DNA of 64,000 nt from Nitrospira sp. (GTDB taxonomy: Bacteria; Nitrospirota; Nitrospiria; Nitrospirales; Nitrospiraceae), in the NCBI GenBank assembly GCA_024760545.1, contig CP060501.1, positions 1 to 64,000 of the forward strand. The letters are read 5' to 3'. The notes beneath the pieces are model-generated. The model ran no database searches and was not told the origin of the DNA. It saw nothing but the letters and a program-made list of their open reading frames with translations. Below are positions 16,919-26,268 of this stretch, piece by piece. The first letter of the stretch is position 1. Each line of letters begins with the position of its first letter. The translations under genes were made by a program, and so were the position numbers.

Positions 16919-19054
16919 TTAACGCGTCTTATGCAGCCGTAGCACGGCGATGGAACGAGCATTGAGGTCATACGTTTTGCCGCCTCGCAATTGCCTGTGA
17001 TCGTCCAATGATTCCGGATCACTCGTATCGAGAATTCTTTCCCATCGAACACCACGTTGATGCGCTGGGAGGACAAAGGGGAGCTGTTCGTGGTGGGCAT
17101 TGAACAGCAGCAGTAAGGTATCGCCGTGGATAGGCCGTCCTTTGTAGTCCTTCTCATGGATGGCATCACCAGACAGGCGTACGCCGAGGGAGCGGGCGTG
17201 CGCATCTTGCCAATCTTGGTCCGTCATCTCATGGCCGTCCGGTCGGAACCAGGCGATGTCTTTGATTTCCGATCCGCGGATACGCCGTCCTTGAAAAAAC
17301 CGGCGTCGGCGCAGTACGGGCTGCTCGCGCCGTAATCGAATCAGTCGCTGGACAAACGCCAACAGCTGACGATCCCGTTCTTTCAGGTCCCAGTCGAACC
17401 AGCTGGTCTCATTGTCCTGACAGTAGGCATTATTGTTCCCTCCCTGCGTGCGGCCGAGCTCATCGCCGCCGCACAGCATGGGGACACCCTGGGAGAAGAG
17501 CAGTGTCGTGAGGAAGTTGCGCTTCTGCTGTTCGCGCAAGGCCATGATAGCCGGATCATTGGTCGGGCCTTCCACGCCGCAGTTCCAGCTTTGGTTATTG
17601 TCGGTTCCGTCCCGGTTCTCTTCCCCGTTCGCCTCATTGTGCTTTTCGTTGTATGACACGAGATCGTTGAGCGTGAAGCCGTCATGGGCGGTCACGAAGT
17701 TGATGCTCGCGTACGGCCGTTTGCCGCTGCGTTCGTACAGGTCGCTGCTGCCTGAAAGCCGGTAGCCCAATTCGGACACTTGTCCGCCATCGCCCTTCCA
17801 ATAACGGCGGATGGTATCACGGTACTTGTCGTTCCATTCGGCCCAGCCCAAAGGAAAGTTCCCGACCTGATACCCACCTGAGGCCAAATCCCATGGCTCG
17901 GCGATCAGCTTGACACGGGAGAGGACCGGATCTTGATGAATGATGTCGAAGAACGCACCCAAGCGGTTCACGTCATGCAGCTCTCGCGCGAGGGTAGACG
18001 CAAGATCGAAGCGAAACCCGTCGACGTGCATCTCTTCGACCCAGTAGCGCAGGCTGTCCATGATGAGCTGGAGCACGCGCGGGTGGTTCATGTTGAGTGT
18101 ATTGCCGCATCCGGTGTAGTCCATGTAGTAGCGTTTGTCGTTGTCCACCAGACGATAGTAGGCGGCGTTGTCGATGCCCCGGAAGCACAGTGTCGGGCCC
18201 AGCTGATTGCCTTCCGCGGTATGGTTGTAGACCACGTCGAGAATGACTTCGATGCCCTCGCTGTGGAGCGTCTTCACCATGGTCTTGAATTCGCGCACCT
18301 GCTCCCCGCGTTTTTGGGAATGCGCGTATCGAATGTCGGGCGCGAAAAACCCGATCGAATTGTAACCCCAGTAGTTTGTGAGCCCGCGATCGTGCAGATG
18401 CTGATCGCGAACGAAGTGATGAACGGGCAACAACTCGACGGCGGTCACACCGAGGGTTTTGAGATGATCCAGAACAGCGGGTGATGTCATGCCCAGATAG
18501 GTCCCTCGCAGGGCTTCCGGGACATCCGGATGACGGGCGGTCAGTCCCTTGACGTGCACCTCATAGATCACCGTCTCATCCCAGGGAGTGCAGAGCAGCT
18601 TGTCGGCGCCCCATGTGAATGAGGAATCGACCGCGACACTTTTGGGAATAAACTCGGCATCGTCTCGATCGTCCATGGACAGATCGGCTTCTGGGTCGCC
18701 GATTCGATAGCCGAACATGCGGCCTTCGGACCAGTGCACGTTACCCGCCACCGCTTTGGCGTAAGGATCGATGAGCAGTTTCGAGGGATTGAAGCGATGC
18801 CCTTGCTTCGGATCGTAGGGACCATGGACGCGGTAGCCATAATGCTGCCCGGGAAAAATCTCCGGCAAGTAAATGTGCCACACCTGATTTGTCTGTTCTT
18901 CGATCGGGATACAAACGGATGGTTTGGGATCATCAGCACGGTCGAATAGACAGAGCTCGACCTTCGTCGCATTTTCCGAAAACAAGGCAAAGTTGATTCC
19001 CTGGCCGTCCCAATTGGCGCCTAATGGGAATGGAGTTCCAGACCATGTACGCAT
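16919..19054 (-). CDS. glgX: Glycogen debranching protein GlgX (isoamylase type)
   Basis: 711 residues, normal for GlgX/TreX. An N-terminal CBM48 domain (GTPFPLGANWDGQGINFALFSENA) precedes a GH13_11 barrel: VILDVVYNHTAEGN, nucleophile Asp in DGFRFDLAS, acid/base Glu in LIAEPWD, and NFVTAHDGFTL. It cleaves alpha-1,6 branch points of limit dextrins or glycogen, producing malto-oligosaccharides for TreY. A CTAGGG-type element lies 65 bp upstream of the start. It is convergent with the repeat-protein gene. Confidence 0.95.
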   Translation of the reverse strand: MRTWSGTPFPLGANWDGQGINFALFSENATKVELCLFDRADDPKPSVCIPIEEQTNQVWHIYLPEIFPGQHYGYRVHGPYDPKQGHRFNPSKLLIDPYAKAVAGNVHWSEGRMFGYRIGDPEADLSMDDRDDAEFIPKSVAVDSSFTWGADKLLCTPWDETVIYEVHVKGLTARHPDVPEALRGTYLGMTSPAVLDHLKTLGVTAVELLPVHHFVRDQHLHDRGLTNYWGYNSIGFFAPDIRYAHSQKRGEQVREFKTMVKTLHSEGIEVILDVVYNHTAEGNQLGPTLCFRGIDNAAYYRLVDNDKRYYMDYTGCGNTLNMNHPRVLQLIMDSLRYWVEEMHVDGFRFDLASTLARELHDVNRLGAFFDIIHQDPVLSRVKLIAEPWDLASGGYQVGNFPLGWAEWNDKYRDTIRRYWKGDGGQVSELGYRLSGSSDLYERSGKRPYASINFVTAHDGFTLNDLVSYNEKHNEANGEENRDGTDNNQSWNCGVEGPTNDPAIMALREQQKRNFLTTLLFSQGVPMLCGGDELGRTQGGNNNAYCQDNETSWFDWDLKERDRQLLAFVQRLIRLRREQPVLRRRRFFQGRRIRGSEIKDIAWFRPDGHEMTDQDWQDAHARSLGVRLSGDAIHEKDYKGRPIHGDTLLLLFNAHHEQLPFVLPAHQRGVRWERILDTSDPESLDDHRQLRGGKTYDLNARSIAVLRLHKTR

Positions 19055-19118
19055 ATCGGAAACCTCAGTAAAATGAATAGAATCAACGCATAGTATGGCA
19101 AACGGCGCAATTTAACTA

Positions 19119-19134
19119 CCCTGGATATCCCTAG
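19119..19134 (-). promoter_or_regulatory. CTAGGG-type element upstream of glgX (degenerate second half)
   Basis: Minus strand reads CTAG-GGATATCC-AGGG, 65 bp before the glgX ATG. The first half matches the recurring motif; the second half is degenerate. Confidence 0.4.
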
Positions 19135-19344
19135 TACAGGTGGTCATAACTTATCCCCTCGGACAGTCGGACTGACACCGATCATATGCGTCACCTCGCA
19201 GCGCAGACGGTTGGCTTCGCGTTCGTTCAATCTAGGAACGTTACCAGTGTGGACATCGTGGAAATCTCGCTAGAATGACTGAGTAACAAGATAGATAGTG
19301 AGTTGGAGAAAATTGGATGAGCGACCCACCCGTTTGTCCATCTC

Positions 19345-19800
19345 ATGAACAAGCTGCTCCAAATCCCTTGTACTCATTGCCGTAGCCTGAACCGTGTACC
19401 AAACACTCGGCTGACCGATCGGCCAATTTGCGGACATTGTCATGCGCCGTTGTTTACCGGCCAGCCATTTGTACTTACTACTGACAACTTTGAACTTCAC
19501 GCATCCCGCAGTGATATTCCACTAGTCGTGGATTTTTGGGCTGCTTGGTGCGGACCTTGTCAGGTGATGGCGCCTGCCTATCACAAGGCAGCCAAAATGC
19601 TGGAACCGGAAGTTCGAGCAGGCAAGATCAATTCGGACGAGGAGCGAAGTCTGGCGGCGAGATTCGAGATTGTGAGCATTCCGACGTTGATCATCTTCCG
19701 GGAAGGGCGCGAACTGGGCAGGAAGCCGGGGATCATGGAGACGCACGAGATCGTCCGATGGGTACGCAGCTTCGCAGATTCCAACTATAAGTCGGATTAG
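19345..19800 (+). CDS. trxC: Thioredoxin 2 (TrxC-like, N-terminal zinc finger)
   Basis: 151 residues. An N-terminal zinc-binding segment has paired cysteines Cys9/Cys12 and Cys29/Cys32 (CTHC, CGHC), as in TrxC. The thioredoxin fold follows with VDFWAAWCGPCQ (active-site Cys69/Cys72) and the cis-proline loop SIPTLIIF. It reduces cytosolic protein disulfides and is usually induced by oxidative stress. No clear Shine-Dalgarno precedes the ATG. The next plus-strand gene (YihY-like) is 166 bp away, so co-transcription is uncertain. Confidence 0.92.
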   Translation: MNKLLQIPCTHCRSLNRVPNTRLTDRPICGHCHAPLFTGQPFVLTTDNFELHASRSDIPLVVDFWAAWCGPCQVMAPAYHKAAKMLEPEVRAGKINSDEERSLAARFEIVSIPTLIIFREGRELGRKPGIMETHEIVRWVRSFADSNYKSD

Positions 19801-19966
19801 TACTATGTGTGGCCCTGAAACCAGTTTTTTAGCTTCTGGTCTCATGCATGAGCCTCGAAGTCCGGCTATTCAGGGGAATCCCAGTCCCTCCTCAATCGGC
19901 TTTCGTATGAATAATCAATGGATCTATGGCTCGCAATGGCCGAGCCCCAGAGTTTGAAGGGCGCAC

Positions 19967-20890
19967 ATGAGTCGAACATCAGCCGAATCGTCGCTCACAA
20001 GGGGATCGCCGCTGTACAATCCCTGGAGGCTCGGAGGGTTGTCGATCCGAGAACTGAGCCGGAGACTTTGGCGCGAAAGTCTTCAGGACGAACTGCTGGG
20101 TCGCGCTGCCCAACTGTCCTACTACATCCTGCTGGCGCTGTTTCCCGCGCTGATTTTTCTCACGGCGTTCATGGGCGTCTTCTCAGTGCACAATTACATG
20201 CCCGAACTGATGAGTTACCTGCGGCAGGTATTGCCCAATGACGTGCTTTCCATGGTTGAACGATTCTTGAAGCAAGTCGCGGAGGGCAGCGGTATCGATA
20301 TCCTTTCACTAGGGGGGTTGGGCGCGATCTGGGCGTCATCGAGCGGTGTGACGGCCATCATGGAGGCGCTGAATGTCGTATATGGCGTCAAGACGGATAG
20401 TCGACCATATTGGAAGGTGCGCGTCACGGCGATACTACTCACCATCGGATTGGCGGGGTTCGTCATTCTCTCCTTGACCTTGGTGCTGTATGGACCCCGC
20501 CTTGGCGGATGGATTGCCGATCTGGTCGGACTGGACCGGGTCTTTGTCGTGGCATGGAATCTCCTGCAATGGCCTGTCGTAGCCGCCATCATGCTGGCAG
20601 TCGTCGGCGTGATCTATTACGTATGCCCCGATATCCGGCAGGATTGGCGTTGGATCTCGCCTGGATCGGCGTTCGCCGTGGCCATGTGGTTTATGGTTTC
20701 GCTTGGGTTCAAACTTTATGTTGATAACTTCGGCGACTACAACAAAGTCTATGGGTCCATCGCCGGTGTCATCGTGCTCATGCTGTGGCTCTATTGGAGC
20801 GGCATGGTGCTCTTGGTAGGGGGCGAGATCAATTCCGAGATCGATAAAGCCGCCACGTTAGGTAACCCCGGACGGGAAGCGGCCGTATAG
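19967..20890 (+). CDS. YihY/BrkB-family membrane protein
   Basis: 307 residues with six predicted membrane helices (for example YYILLALFPALIFLTAFMGVF, VTAILLTIGLAGFVILSLTLVLYG and VIVLMLWLYWSGMVLLVGGEINSEI). The C-terminal YWSGMVLLVGGEIN is the family signature. Older annotations call this ribonuclease BN, which is incorrect for this family. It is an inner-membrane protein of unknown activity, sometimes linked to envelope integrity or transport. No operon partner is clear. Confidence 0.9.
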   Translation: MSRTSAESSLTRGSPLYNPWRLGGLSIRELSRRLWRESLQDELLGRAAQLSYYILLALFPALIFLTAFMGVFSVHNYMPELMSYLRQVLPNDVLSMVERFLKQVAEGSGIDILSLGGLGAIWASSSGVTAIMEALNVVYGVKTDSRPYWKVRVTAILLTIGLAGFVILSLTLVLYGPRLGGWIADLVGLDRVFVVAWNLLQWPVVAAIMLAVVGVIYYVCPDIRQDWRWISPGSAFAVAMWFMVSLGFKLYVDNFGDYNKVYGSIAGVIVLMLWLYWSGMVLLVGGEINSEIDKAATLGNPGREAAV

Positions 20891-21051
20891 ACCGCCCGCC
20901 ATCTCCTCAAACCTAGAAGTCCGTAACCCGCTAAGGCGTATACGTCACAGCGCCGCAAACCGAGTTATTGCAAAGTGATTGCCCAGGGAACCTGATAGGT
21001 GGCACGTTTACTCGTGCGTGCTATCGTGATCATCGGTAGGATTAAAAAAAC

Positions 21052-22212
21052 ATGGGAGACAAAAACATTATTGCGAATAGTGCAGGAGAGCCTCGCATGC
21101 GCTCTCGCGCAAGGTCAAAGCGTGTCCGATATGCAGTGGTAGGGCTCGGCCATATCGCCCAGGTGGCGGTCCTTCCCGCTTTTGCTCACGCCGGCAGGAA
21201 CTCCGTGCTCACTACATTGGTCTCCGACGATCCCGATAAGCTGAAGCAAATAGCCAAGCGATACGATGTGCCCCATCGATATTCGTATCGGCAATACGAC
21301 CAATGTCTGAAAGAGCGCGCGTTCGATGCTGTGTACATCGCGCTTCCCAACAGTTTGCATTGTGACTTCGCAGTCCGCGCCGCACGGGCGGAAATCCATG
21401 TGCTCTGCGAAAAGCCCATGGCCGTCACGGAACAGGAATGCCGGCGCATGATTCAGGCCTCGGAGAAAGCGCGCGTCAAACTCATGGTCGCCTATCGGCT
21501 TCATTTCGAAGAAGCCAATATGAGCACGGTGGATCTGGCACAATCCGGAAAGCTTGGCGATCTGCGGTTGTTCAACTCGCTCTTCACGATGCAGGTGCGT
21601 CCCGGTGATATTCGTGTCAGAGCCGGGCTTGGCGGCGGATCATTGTATGATATCGGGGTCTACTGCATTAACGCCGCCCGGTACGTTTTCAAGGACAACC
21701 CCGTCGAAGCGAGCGCCTCGATTGTGCGAGGCACCGATCGGAGATTTCGTGAGGTCGATGAAATGGCCGCCGTCTGGCTCCGTTTCCCCGATGACCGGTT
21801 GGCCACATTCATCTGCAGTTTTGGGGCGGTCGATGCTTCATCGTACGAAGTGATAGGGACCAAAGGGCGGGTAAGGTTGTGCCCAGCCTTCGAATATGCC
21901 GGACCTCTTGAGCAACAGCGGGTGTTGAACGGAACAAGCCGATCGCATCGTTACAAGGCCGCCGATCAATTTGCGCCCGAGCTGCTCCATTTTTCAGATT
22001 GCATTCTCCGGAACACCATGCCGGAGCCATCCGGCCGGGAAGGGCTCATTGATGTGATGATCGTTCAGGCCCTCTACCGTTCGGCGCGAACCGGCCGCCC
22101 AGTCCGGTTGTCGTTACCGAAAAAGAAGGAGTGGCCTTCTTCCGATCAGGTCATATGGCGGCCGCCGATTTCCAAGCCGAAGCTGATCAATGTCGAATCT
22201 CCTTCGCTGTAG
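21052..22212 (+). CDS. Gfo/Idh/MocA-family NAD(P)-dependent oxidoreductase
   Basis: 386 residues. The N-terminal Rossmann domain begins VRYAVVGLGHIAQVAVLPAF; the EKPMAVT motif (the conserved Glu-Lys of the family) comes at about residue 123, and the C-terminal alpha/beta domain contains GGGSLYDIGVYCINAARY. Such enzymes oxidise or reduce sugars, often glucose, glucose-6-phosphate or inositol derivatives. It ends 8 bp before the ROK kinase gene, so the two probably form an operon in sugar metabolism. Confidence 0.9.
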   Translation: MGDKNIIANSAGEPRMRSRARSKRVRYAVVGLGHIAQVAVLPAFAHAGRNSVLTTLVSDDPDKLKQIAKRYDVPHRYSYRQYDQCLKERAFDAVYIALPNSLHCDFAVRAARAEIHVLCEKPMAVTEQECRRMIQASEKARVKLMVAYRLHFEEANMSTVDLAQSGKLGDLRLFNSLFTMQVRPGDIRVRAGLGGGSLYDIGVYCINAARYVFKDNPVEASASIVRGTDRRFREVDEMAAVWLRFPDDRLATFICSFGAVDASSYEVIGTKGRVRLCPAFEYAGPLEQQRVLNGTSRSHRYKAADQFAPELLHFSDCILRNTMPEPSGREGLIDVMIVQALYRSARTGRPVRLSLPKKKEWPSSDQVIWRPPISKPKLINVESPSL

Positions 22213-22220
22213 TGAGCCAC

Positions 22221-22982
22221 ATGAACAGTAAGGTCCGCAACATCAATGCGAAGAAAACACCAAGTCCTGCACATGTCTCTTCCGCGCCCATCCGCACGTT
22301 CGTGGTAGATATCGGTGGGACCGGTATCAAAGCGCTGGTCCTCAATGAAATCGGCGAACCGATGTGCGAGCGCCTCCGAGTTCCTACCCCGGAGACCACG
22401 ACACCTGCGGCCGTCATTAAAGTCATCAAGAGGTTGGCCAAGCAGGCAGGGAAATTTGATCGCGTATCGGTAGGAGTTCCCGGAACCGTACGTTCGGGTG
22501 TCACTACCGGCGTGGTGAACTTGGGGCCGGAATGGGACCACTTTCATCTGACAAAGACACTCAGCGCCATTTTCGGCAAGCCGGTGCGAGCGGCGAACGA
22601 TGCGGATATGCAAGGCTTTGGGGCCATATCCGGGAATGGACTCGAGCTTGTTCTCACACTGGGTACAGGAGTCGGGTCGTCGCTGTTCGTCGATGGACGG
22701 CTCGTCCCGAACGTGAGAGTCGGAAAGAACAGACTTCGCAAAGAAGAATTGGAGCGCATCGGCAAAAAACGATGGAATCGGCGCCTGGGAAAAGTAGTCG
22801 CCAAACTGGAGCGCATGTTTCAGTATGATCGACTCTATATCGGTGGAGGCAATGCCGCCATGGTCGATATCAGACTTCTTCCCGGGAATGTCACGATCGT
22901 GTCCAATCTCAACGGAGTCCTTGGCGGCATTGCCCTCTGGCAGGAGTCGCACATTACCAAAGAATCGGCAGCCAGTAAGTGA
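22221..22982 (+). CDS. ROK-family sugar kinase, possibly polyphosphate glucokinase-like
   Basis: 253 residues from the ATG at 22221, 8 bp after the Gfo/Idh gene. ATP/phosphate-binding motifs of the ROK/ASKHA fold are present: VVDIGGTGIKALVL, the catalytic NDAD (AANDADMQGFG), and LTLGTGVGSSLFVDG. The classical ROK zinc motif (CGxxGC) is absent, as in polyphosphate glucokinases. The short length and the LGTGVGSS form also suit PpgK. It would phosphorylate glucose to glucose-6-phosphate with polyphosphate or ATP; phosphate-donor choice cannot be told from sequence. Confidence 0.8.
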   Translation: MNSKVRNINAKKTPSPAHVSSAPIRTFVVDIGGTGIKALVLNEIGEPMCERLRVPTPETTTPAAVIKVIKRLAKQAGKFDRVSVGVPGTVRSGVTTGVVNLGPEWDHFHLTKTLSAIFGKPVRAANDADMQGFGAISGNGLELVLTLGTGVGSSLFVDGRLVPNVRVGKNRLRKEELERIGKKRWNRRLGKVVAKLERMFQYDRLYIGGGNAAMVDIRLLPGNVTIVSNLNGVLGGIALWQESHITKESAASK

Positions 22983-23152
22983 TCAAGGTATTGTGCTTAT
23001 CCGTTTCTCATAGGTATGTAACGCGAGCACGACTGATGACATGACCCTCGCCAATGATTCACCCTGTGATCAATAGGACGCGACGTTGGTCAGGAGTAAT
23101 AACAAGGGTGGCGATCTCCGCCGCTCCGGCAACAATTCCGGAATCATCAACC

Positions 23153-23434
23153 CTAATCCTTCATTTTTTCCTTCAATGATTTGGCTTGCCCTTTTCCCTT
23201 CTCCACCGCACCTTTAACATTGCCCTTCGCCCGTTCCCCCGTTGCCTTCATGTCATTGCCTTTGGCTTCTTCCGTGAGAGCCTTCATCTCCCCCTTGGCC
23301 TCTTCCATCTCGCCCTTGACCTCTCCTTTGGCCTTTTCCATCTTGGCCTTTGTCTCACCGGCATGCCCGATCGTCACAAAACTCAAAAGAGATACGAATG
23401 CAACCGCCAAACCCAGCAACATTTTCGTCTTCAT
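23153..23434 (-). CDS. Exported Lys/Glu-rich helical protein
   Basis: 93 residues from the ATG at 23434 (RBS GGAGACGG); the frame extends further upstream without a better start. A signal peptide (MLLGLAVAFVSLLSFVTIGHA) is followed by imperfect 11-residue repeats rich in KAKGEVKGEMEEAKGEMK, an amphipathic helix pattern like late-embryogenesis-abundant or YtxH-type proteins. Periplasmic, function unknown; desiccation or osmotic protection is plausible by analogy. Confidence 0.7.
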   Translation of the reverse strand: MKTKMLLGLAVAFVSLLSFVTIGHAGETKAKMEKAKGEVKGEMEEAKGEMKALTEEAKGNDMKATGERAKGNVKGAVEKGKGQAKSLKEKMKD

Positions 23435-23533
23435 TACCGTCTCCATTCTGTTAAAGGATATTGTCGACTCTCTGCACCATACGCGCATCAAACGCCATCA
23501 TGCACTGGGACTGTCCCGAGGTGTACTAATCGC

Positions 23534-23549
23534 CTAGGGGAAAACCCAG
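23534..23549 (+). promoter_or_regulatory. CTAGGG-type element upstream of the hybrid kinase gene (degenerate second half)
   Basis: Plus strand CTAG-GGGAAAAC-CCAG, 138 bp before the ATG at 23687. The second half differs from CTAG by one base. Confidence 0.4.
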
Positions 23550-23686
23550 TGGTAACTCAGACGGATTGTGTGGACCGAAGCATGAGCGTAAGATGCCGTT
23601 ACCCGTACTCACCGAATTATTTGGTGAGGGATCCTTCACTGCCGGGGAAAGTCAGAGAGCGGCGAGATGCCGAGAGGGGCTCGGAC

Positions 23687-26170
23687 ATGAGCACCAAGGA
23701 CTTTCTAACCGAAGACGGCGCATATCCAGACCCCACCCATCTCACTGCCGGGGCCGATGGCAACCCACCGATGGTTGTTCCTGCAGGTCGATCCCATCGA
23801 TCCATTTTCCAAAGAGCGGCGGCAATCCCTCCCGCCCTGCTTACGGCAGGCGTGCTCGCGATAGCCACGTTGCTGCGCATCGCGCTCACACCCGTGTTTG
23901 GGAGCGGCTATACCTTTATCACGTTCTATCCTGCCACGATGTTCAGCACAGTCATCGCCGGCTGGCGATACGGACTTGCAACGGCCTTGGCCGCTGCGAT
24001 TTTGTCGACACTATTGTTTATCGATCCCTTCAGCAATGTCGAGCATGCGGCGGCAATCGGGGTGTTTCTCGCAGTCGATGGACTCATGATCGTCATCGCG
24101 GATTGGACTCGCAGGGCCCGGCGACAATCGGAGCTGGAAGCCTCCCTGATCCGAGCGCGGGAAGGCGAACTGCGCGAAGAATTCCGGAAGCGGACGGAAG
24201 TGGCAGCGCGGACCAGCGGGGAGCAACTGCGCTCCATACTTGATCGGGCGCCGGCAACGATTTTTTTGAAGGATCGCGCAGGACGCTATCTCTTTTTCAA
24301 CGACCAGTTCGGCCATTTATTCCACCTTGGGAGAGAGCACGCTTATGGCAAGACTGATAGAGAGCTGCTTCCCACCGAGTTGGCGGACCAATTTGTCGAA
24401 AACGATAGACACGTTTGGGAATCCGGCACATTGCTGACCATCGAAGAATATGTTCCGCAAATGGACGGGCGGCATACCTCGCTGGTTCAGAAGTTCCTGC
24501 TGCGCGATGCCGACGGCCATCCTTACGCGTTATGCGGGATTGCGCTGGACATCACCGATCGTCTGAAGATGGAAGCAGCGATCCGTGCCGGTGAGGAACG
24601 GCTGCAATTGGCGCAGACGGCCGGAGGCGTCGGCACCTTCGATTGGGATATCGTGGCGCAGCGCGGGGTGTGGTCCCCTGAGCTGGAACGAATATGGGGT
24701 TTGCCACCCGGAAGCTTCGAGGGAAGTTATGCCGCGTGGCGTCGCTTGGTTTATCCGGAAGATCTCGCGGCCGCTGAAGCGGGAGCGGCAAGATCCATGG
24801 AAGATCCTAGCAAGGCTCAGGAATATGAGTATCGCATCATGCGCCCGGATGGAGCCCTTCGATGGATCTACGCGAAGGCCAAGACGTTATGTGATGCAGA
24901 GGGCCGGCGGATTCGCATGGTAGGCGTCAACATGGATATTACCGACAGAAAAGAAGCCCAATTGCGCCTTGAACGGTCCACTGAAGAATTGGAACGAGAG
25001 GTCGAGGTGCGCACGAAGGAACTCGTGCAGTCGCAGAACCGGCTGCGTGCCATGGCGACCGAACTGAACCTGACCGAGCAGCGTGAACGCAAACGACTTG
25101 CCACAGAGCTGCATGATCATCTGCAACAGATGCTCGTCTTCGGTAAGTTGACCATTGGACAGGGTAAGCAGGCGGCAATCGGGATACCCGCCTGCGAAAA
25201 AGTTCTCAATAAAGTCGACGAAATGTTGTCTGATGCTCTGAGCTATACCCGCACGCTCGTCTCGGAACTCAGTCCTCCGGTGCTGCGTGACCATGGGCTC
25301 ATTGCCGGACTCAAATGGCTGGGCGAGTCCATGAAGAAACATGAGCTATCGGTGGCGGTCATCGTTCCGGAGGACAATGGGCTCAAGCTGCCGGAGGACC
25401 AAGAGATCCTTTTGTTTCAATCCGTGCGGGAACTGTTGATCAATTCGTCCAAGCATGCGGGAGTAGGGCATGCCACAGTGAGGCTAGTCCAGTATGATGA
25501 CTGTTTGGAGATTACGGTGCGCGACGAGGGAAAAGGTTTCGACCTCACTGCTGCTGGCACTCCTGGCAGCGGACTCTCCTCCAAGTTTGGGCTCTTCAGC
25601 ATTAGAGAACGTATGAGGGCGCTGGGAGGGTCTTTCGCGATTGACTCGGCACCGGGCCACGGGACGACGGCAACGATCATGCTGCGTGTGACCAGACATG
25701 CTGAGACAGCAGTGCTGAATCCTGCAGCCCTGGAAGTGCAAGATCGGGCCTTTGGCATTCAACTCTCAACGCACCAGAAGAGCACCGCCACTCGCGTTCT
25801 GCTGGTGGACGACCACGCCATGGTTCGGCAGGGCCTTCGTTCCGTGCTGGATGCCTACAAGGATCTTCAAGTAGTCGGGGAGGCGCGGGATGGGGAAGAA
25901 GCTGTGAAATTGGTCCAAGATCTGCGGCCTAGAGTCGTCGTGATGGACATCAACATGCCGAAGATGAACGGGATTGATGCCACGGCGCGCATTAAAGCCA
26001 AGTGGCCCGGGACCATCGTCATCGGCATCTCGGTCAACACCGGCGACGACAACAGCGACGCCATGAAACGAGCCGGAGCAACCACCGTCCTCACCAAAGA
26101 CAAGGCTGTTGACCAGCTTCACGATGCGATTATTCACGAAGTCGGCGCATCAACCTTCAATCTCACGTGA
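23687..26170 (+). CDS. Hybrid sensor histidine kinase: DUF4118-like TM, 2 PAS, HisKA_3, HATPase, receiver
   Basis: 827 residues. The start is the ATG at 23687 (RBS GAGAGGGG); the open frame runs 167 codons further upstream with no typical coding content. Order: hydrophobic KdpD-like sensor region (45-140), PAS1 (about 180-295), PAS2 (300-425), coiled coil, HisKA_3 with the phospho-His in ELHDHLQQ (His476), HATPase_c of the NarX/DegS type (575-672), and a C-terminal NarL-like receiver with Asp754 in VVMDINMPKMNG. It should autophosphorylate and pass phosphate to its own receiver and then to separate proteins. No LuxR output is attached. A degraded copy of the same architecture lies at 52774-53562. 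Confidence 0.92.
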   Translation: MSTKDFLTEDGAYPDPTHLTAGADGNPPMVVPAGRSHRSIFQRAAAIPPALLTAGVLAIATLLRIALTPVFGSGYTFITFYPATMFSTVIAGWRYGLATALAAAILSTLLFIDPFSNVEHAAAIGVFLAVDGLMIVIADWTRRARRQSELEASLIRAREGELREEFRKRTEVAARTSGEQLRSILDRAPATIFLKDRAGRYLFFNDQFGHLFHLGREHAYGKTDRELLPTELADQFVENDRHVWESGTLLTIEEYVPQMDGRHTSLVQKFLLRDADGHPYALCGIALDITDRLKMEAAIRAGEERLQLAQTAGGVGTFDWDIVAQRGVWSPELERIWGLPPGSFEGSYAAWRRLVYPEDLAAAEAGAARSMEDPSKAQEYEYRIMRPDGALRWIYAKAKTLCDAEGRRIRMVGVNMDITDRKEAQLRLERSTEELEREVEVRTKELVQSQNRLRAMATELNLTEQRERKRLATELHDHLQQMLVFGKLTIGQGKQAAIGIPACEKVLNKVDEMLSDALSYTRTLVSELSPPVLRDHGLIAGLKWLGESMKKHELSVAVIVPEDNGLKLPEDQEILLFQSVRELLINSSKHAGVGHATVRLVQYDDCLEITVRDEGKGFDLTAAGTPGSGLSSKFGLFSIRERMRALGGSFAIDSAPGHGTTATIMLRVTRHAETAVLNPAALEVQDRAFGIQLSTHQKSTATRVLLVDDHAMVRQGLRSVLDAYKDLQVVGEARDGEEAVKLVQDLRPRVVVMDINMPKMNGIDATARIKAKWPGTIVIGISVNTGDDNSDAMKRAGATTVLTKDKAVDQLHDAIIHEVGASTFNLT

Positions 26171-26268
26171 GTTCTCGGGGTTGAAACCACGACGACCACC
26201 CTTTCAATCCCATTCCAACACGCGGCGTGCAATTGCTCATCCTGAAGCCGGGCAACGAGTCGGCGCTC

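Noticed and set aside
19967-20890. Annotation as ribonuclease BN
   Set aside because: The YihY/BrkB family was misnamed; sequence is an integral membrane protein without nuclease motifs.
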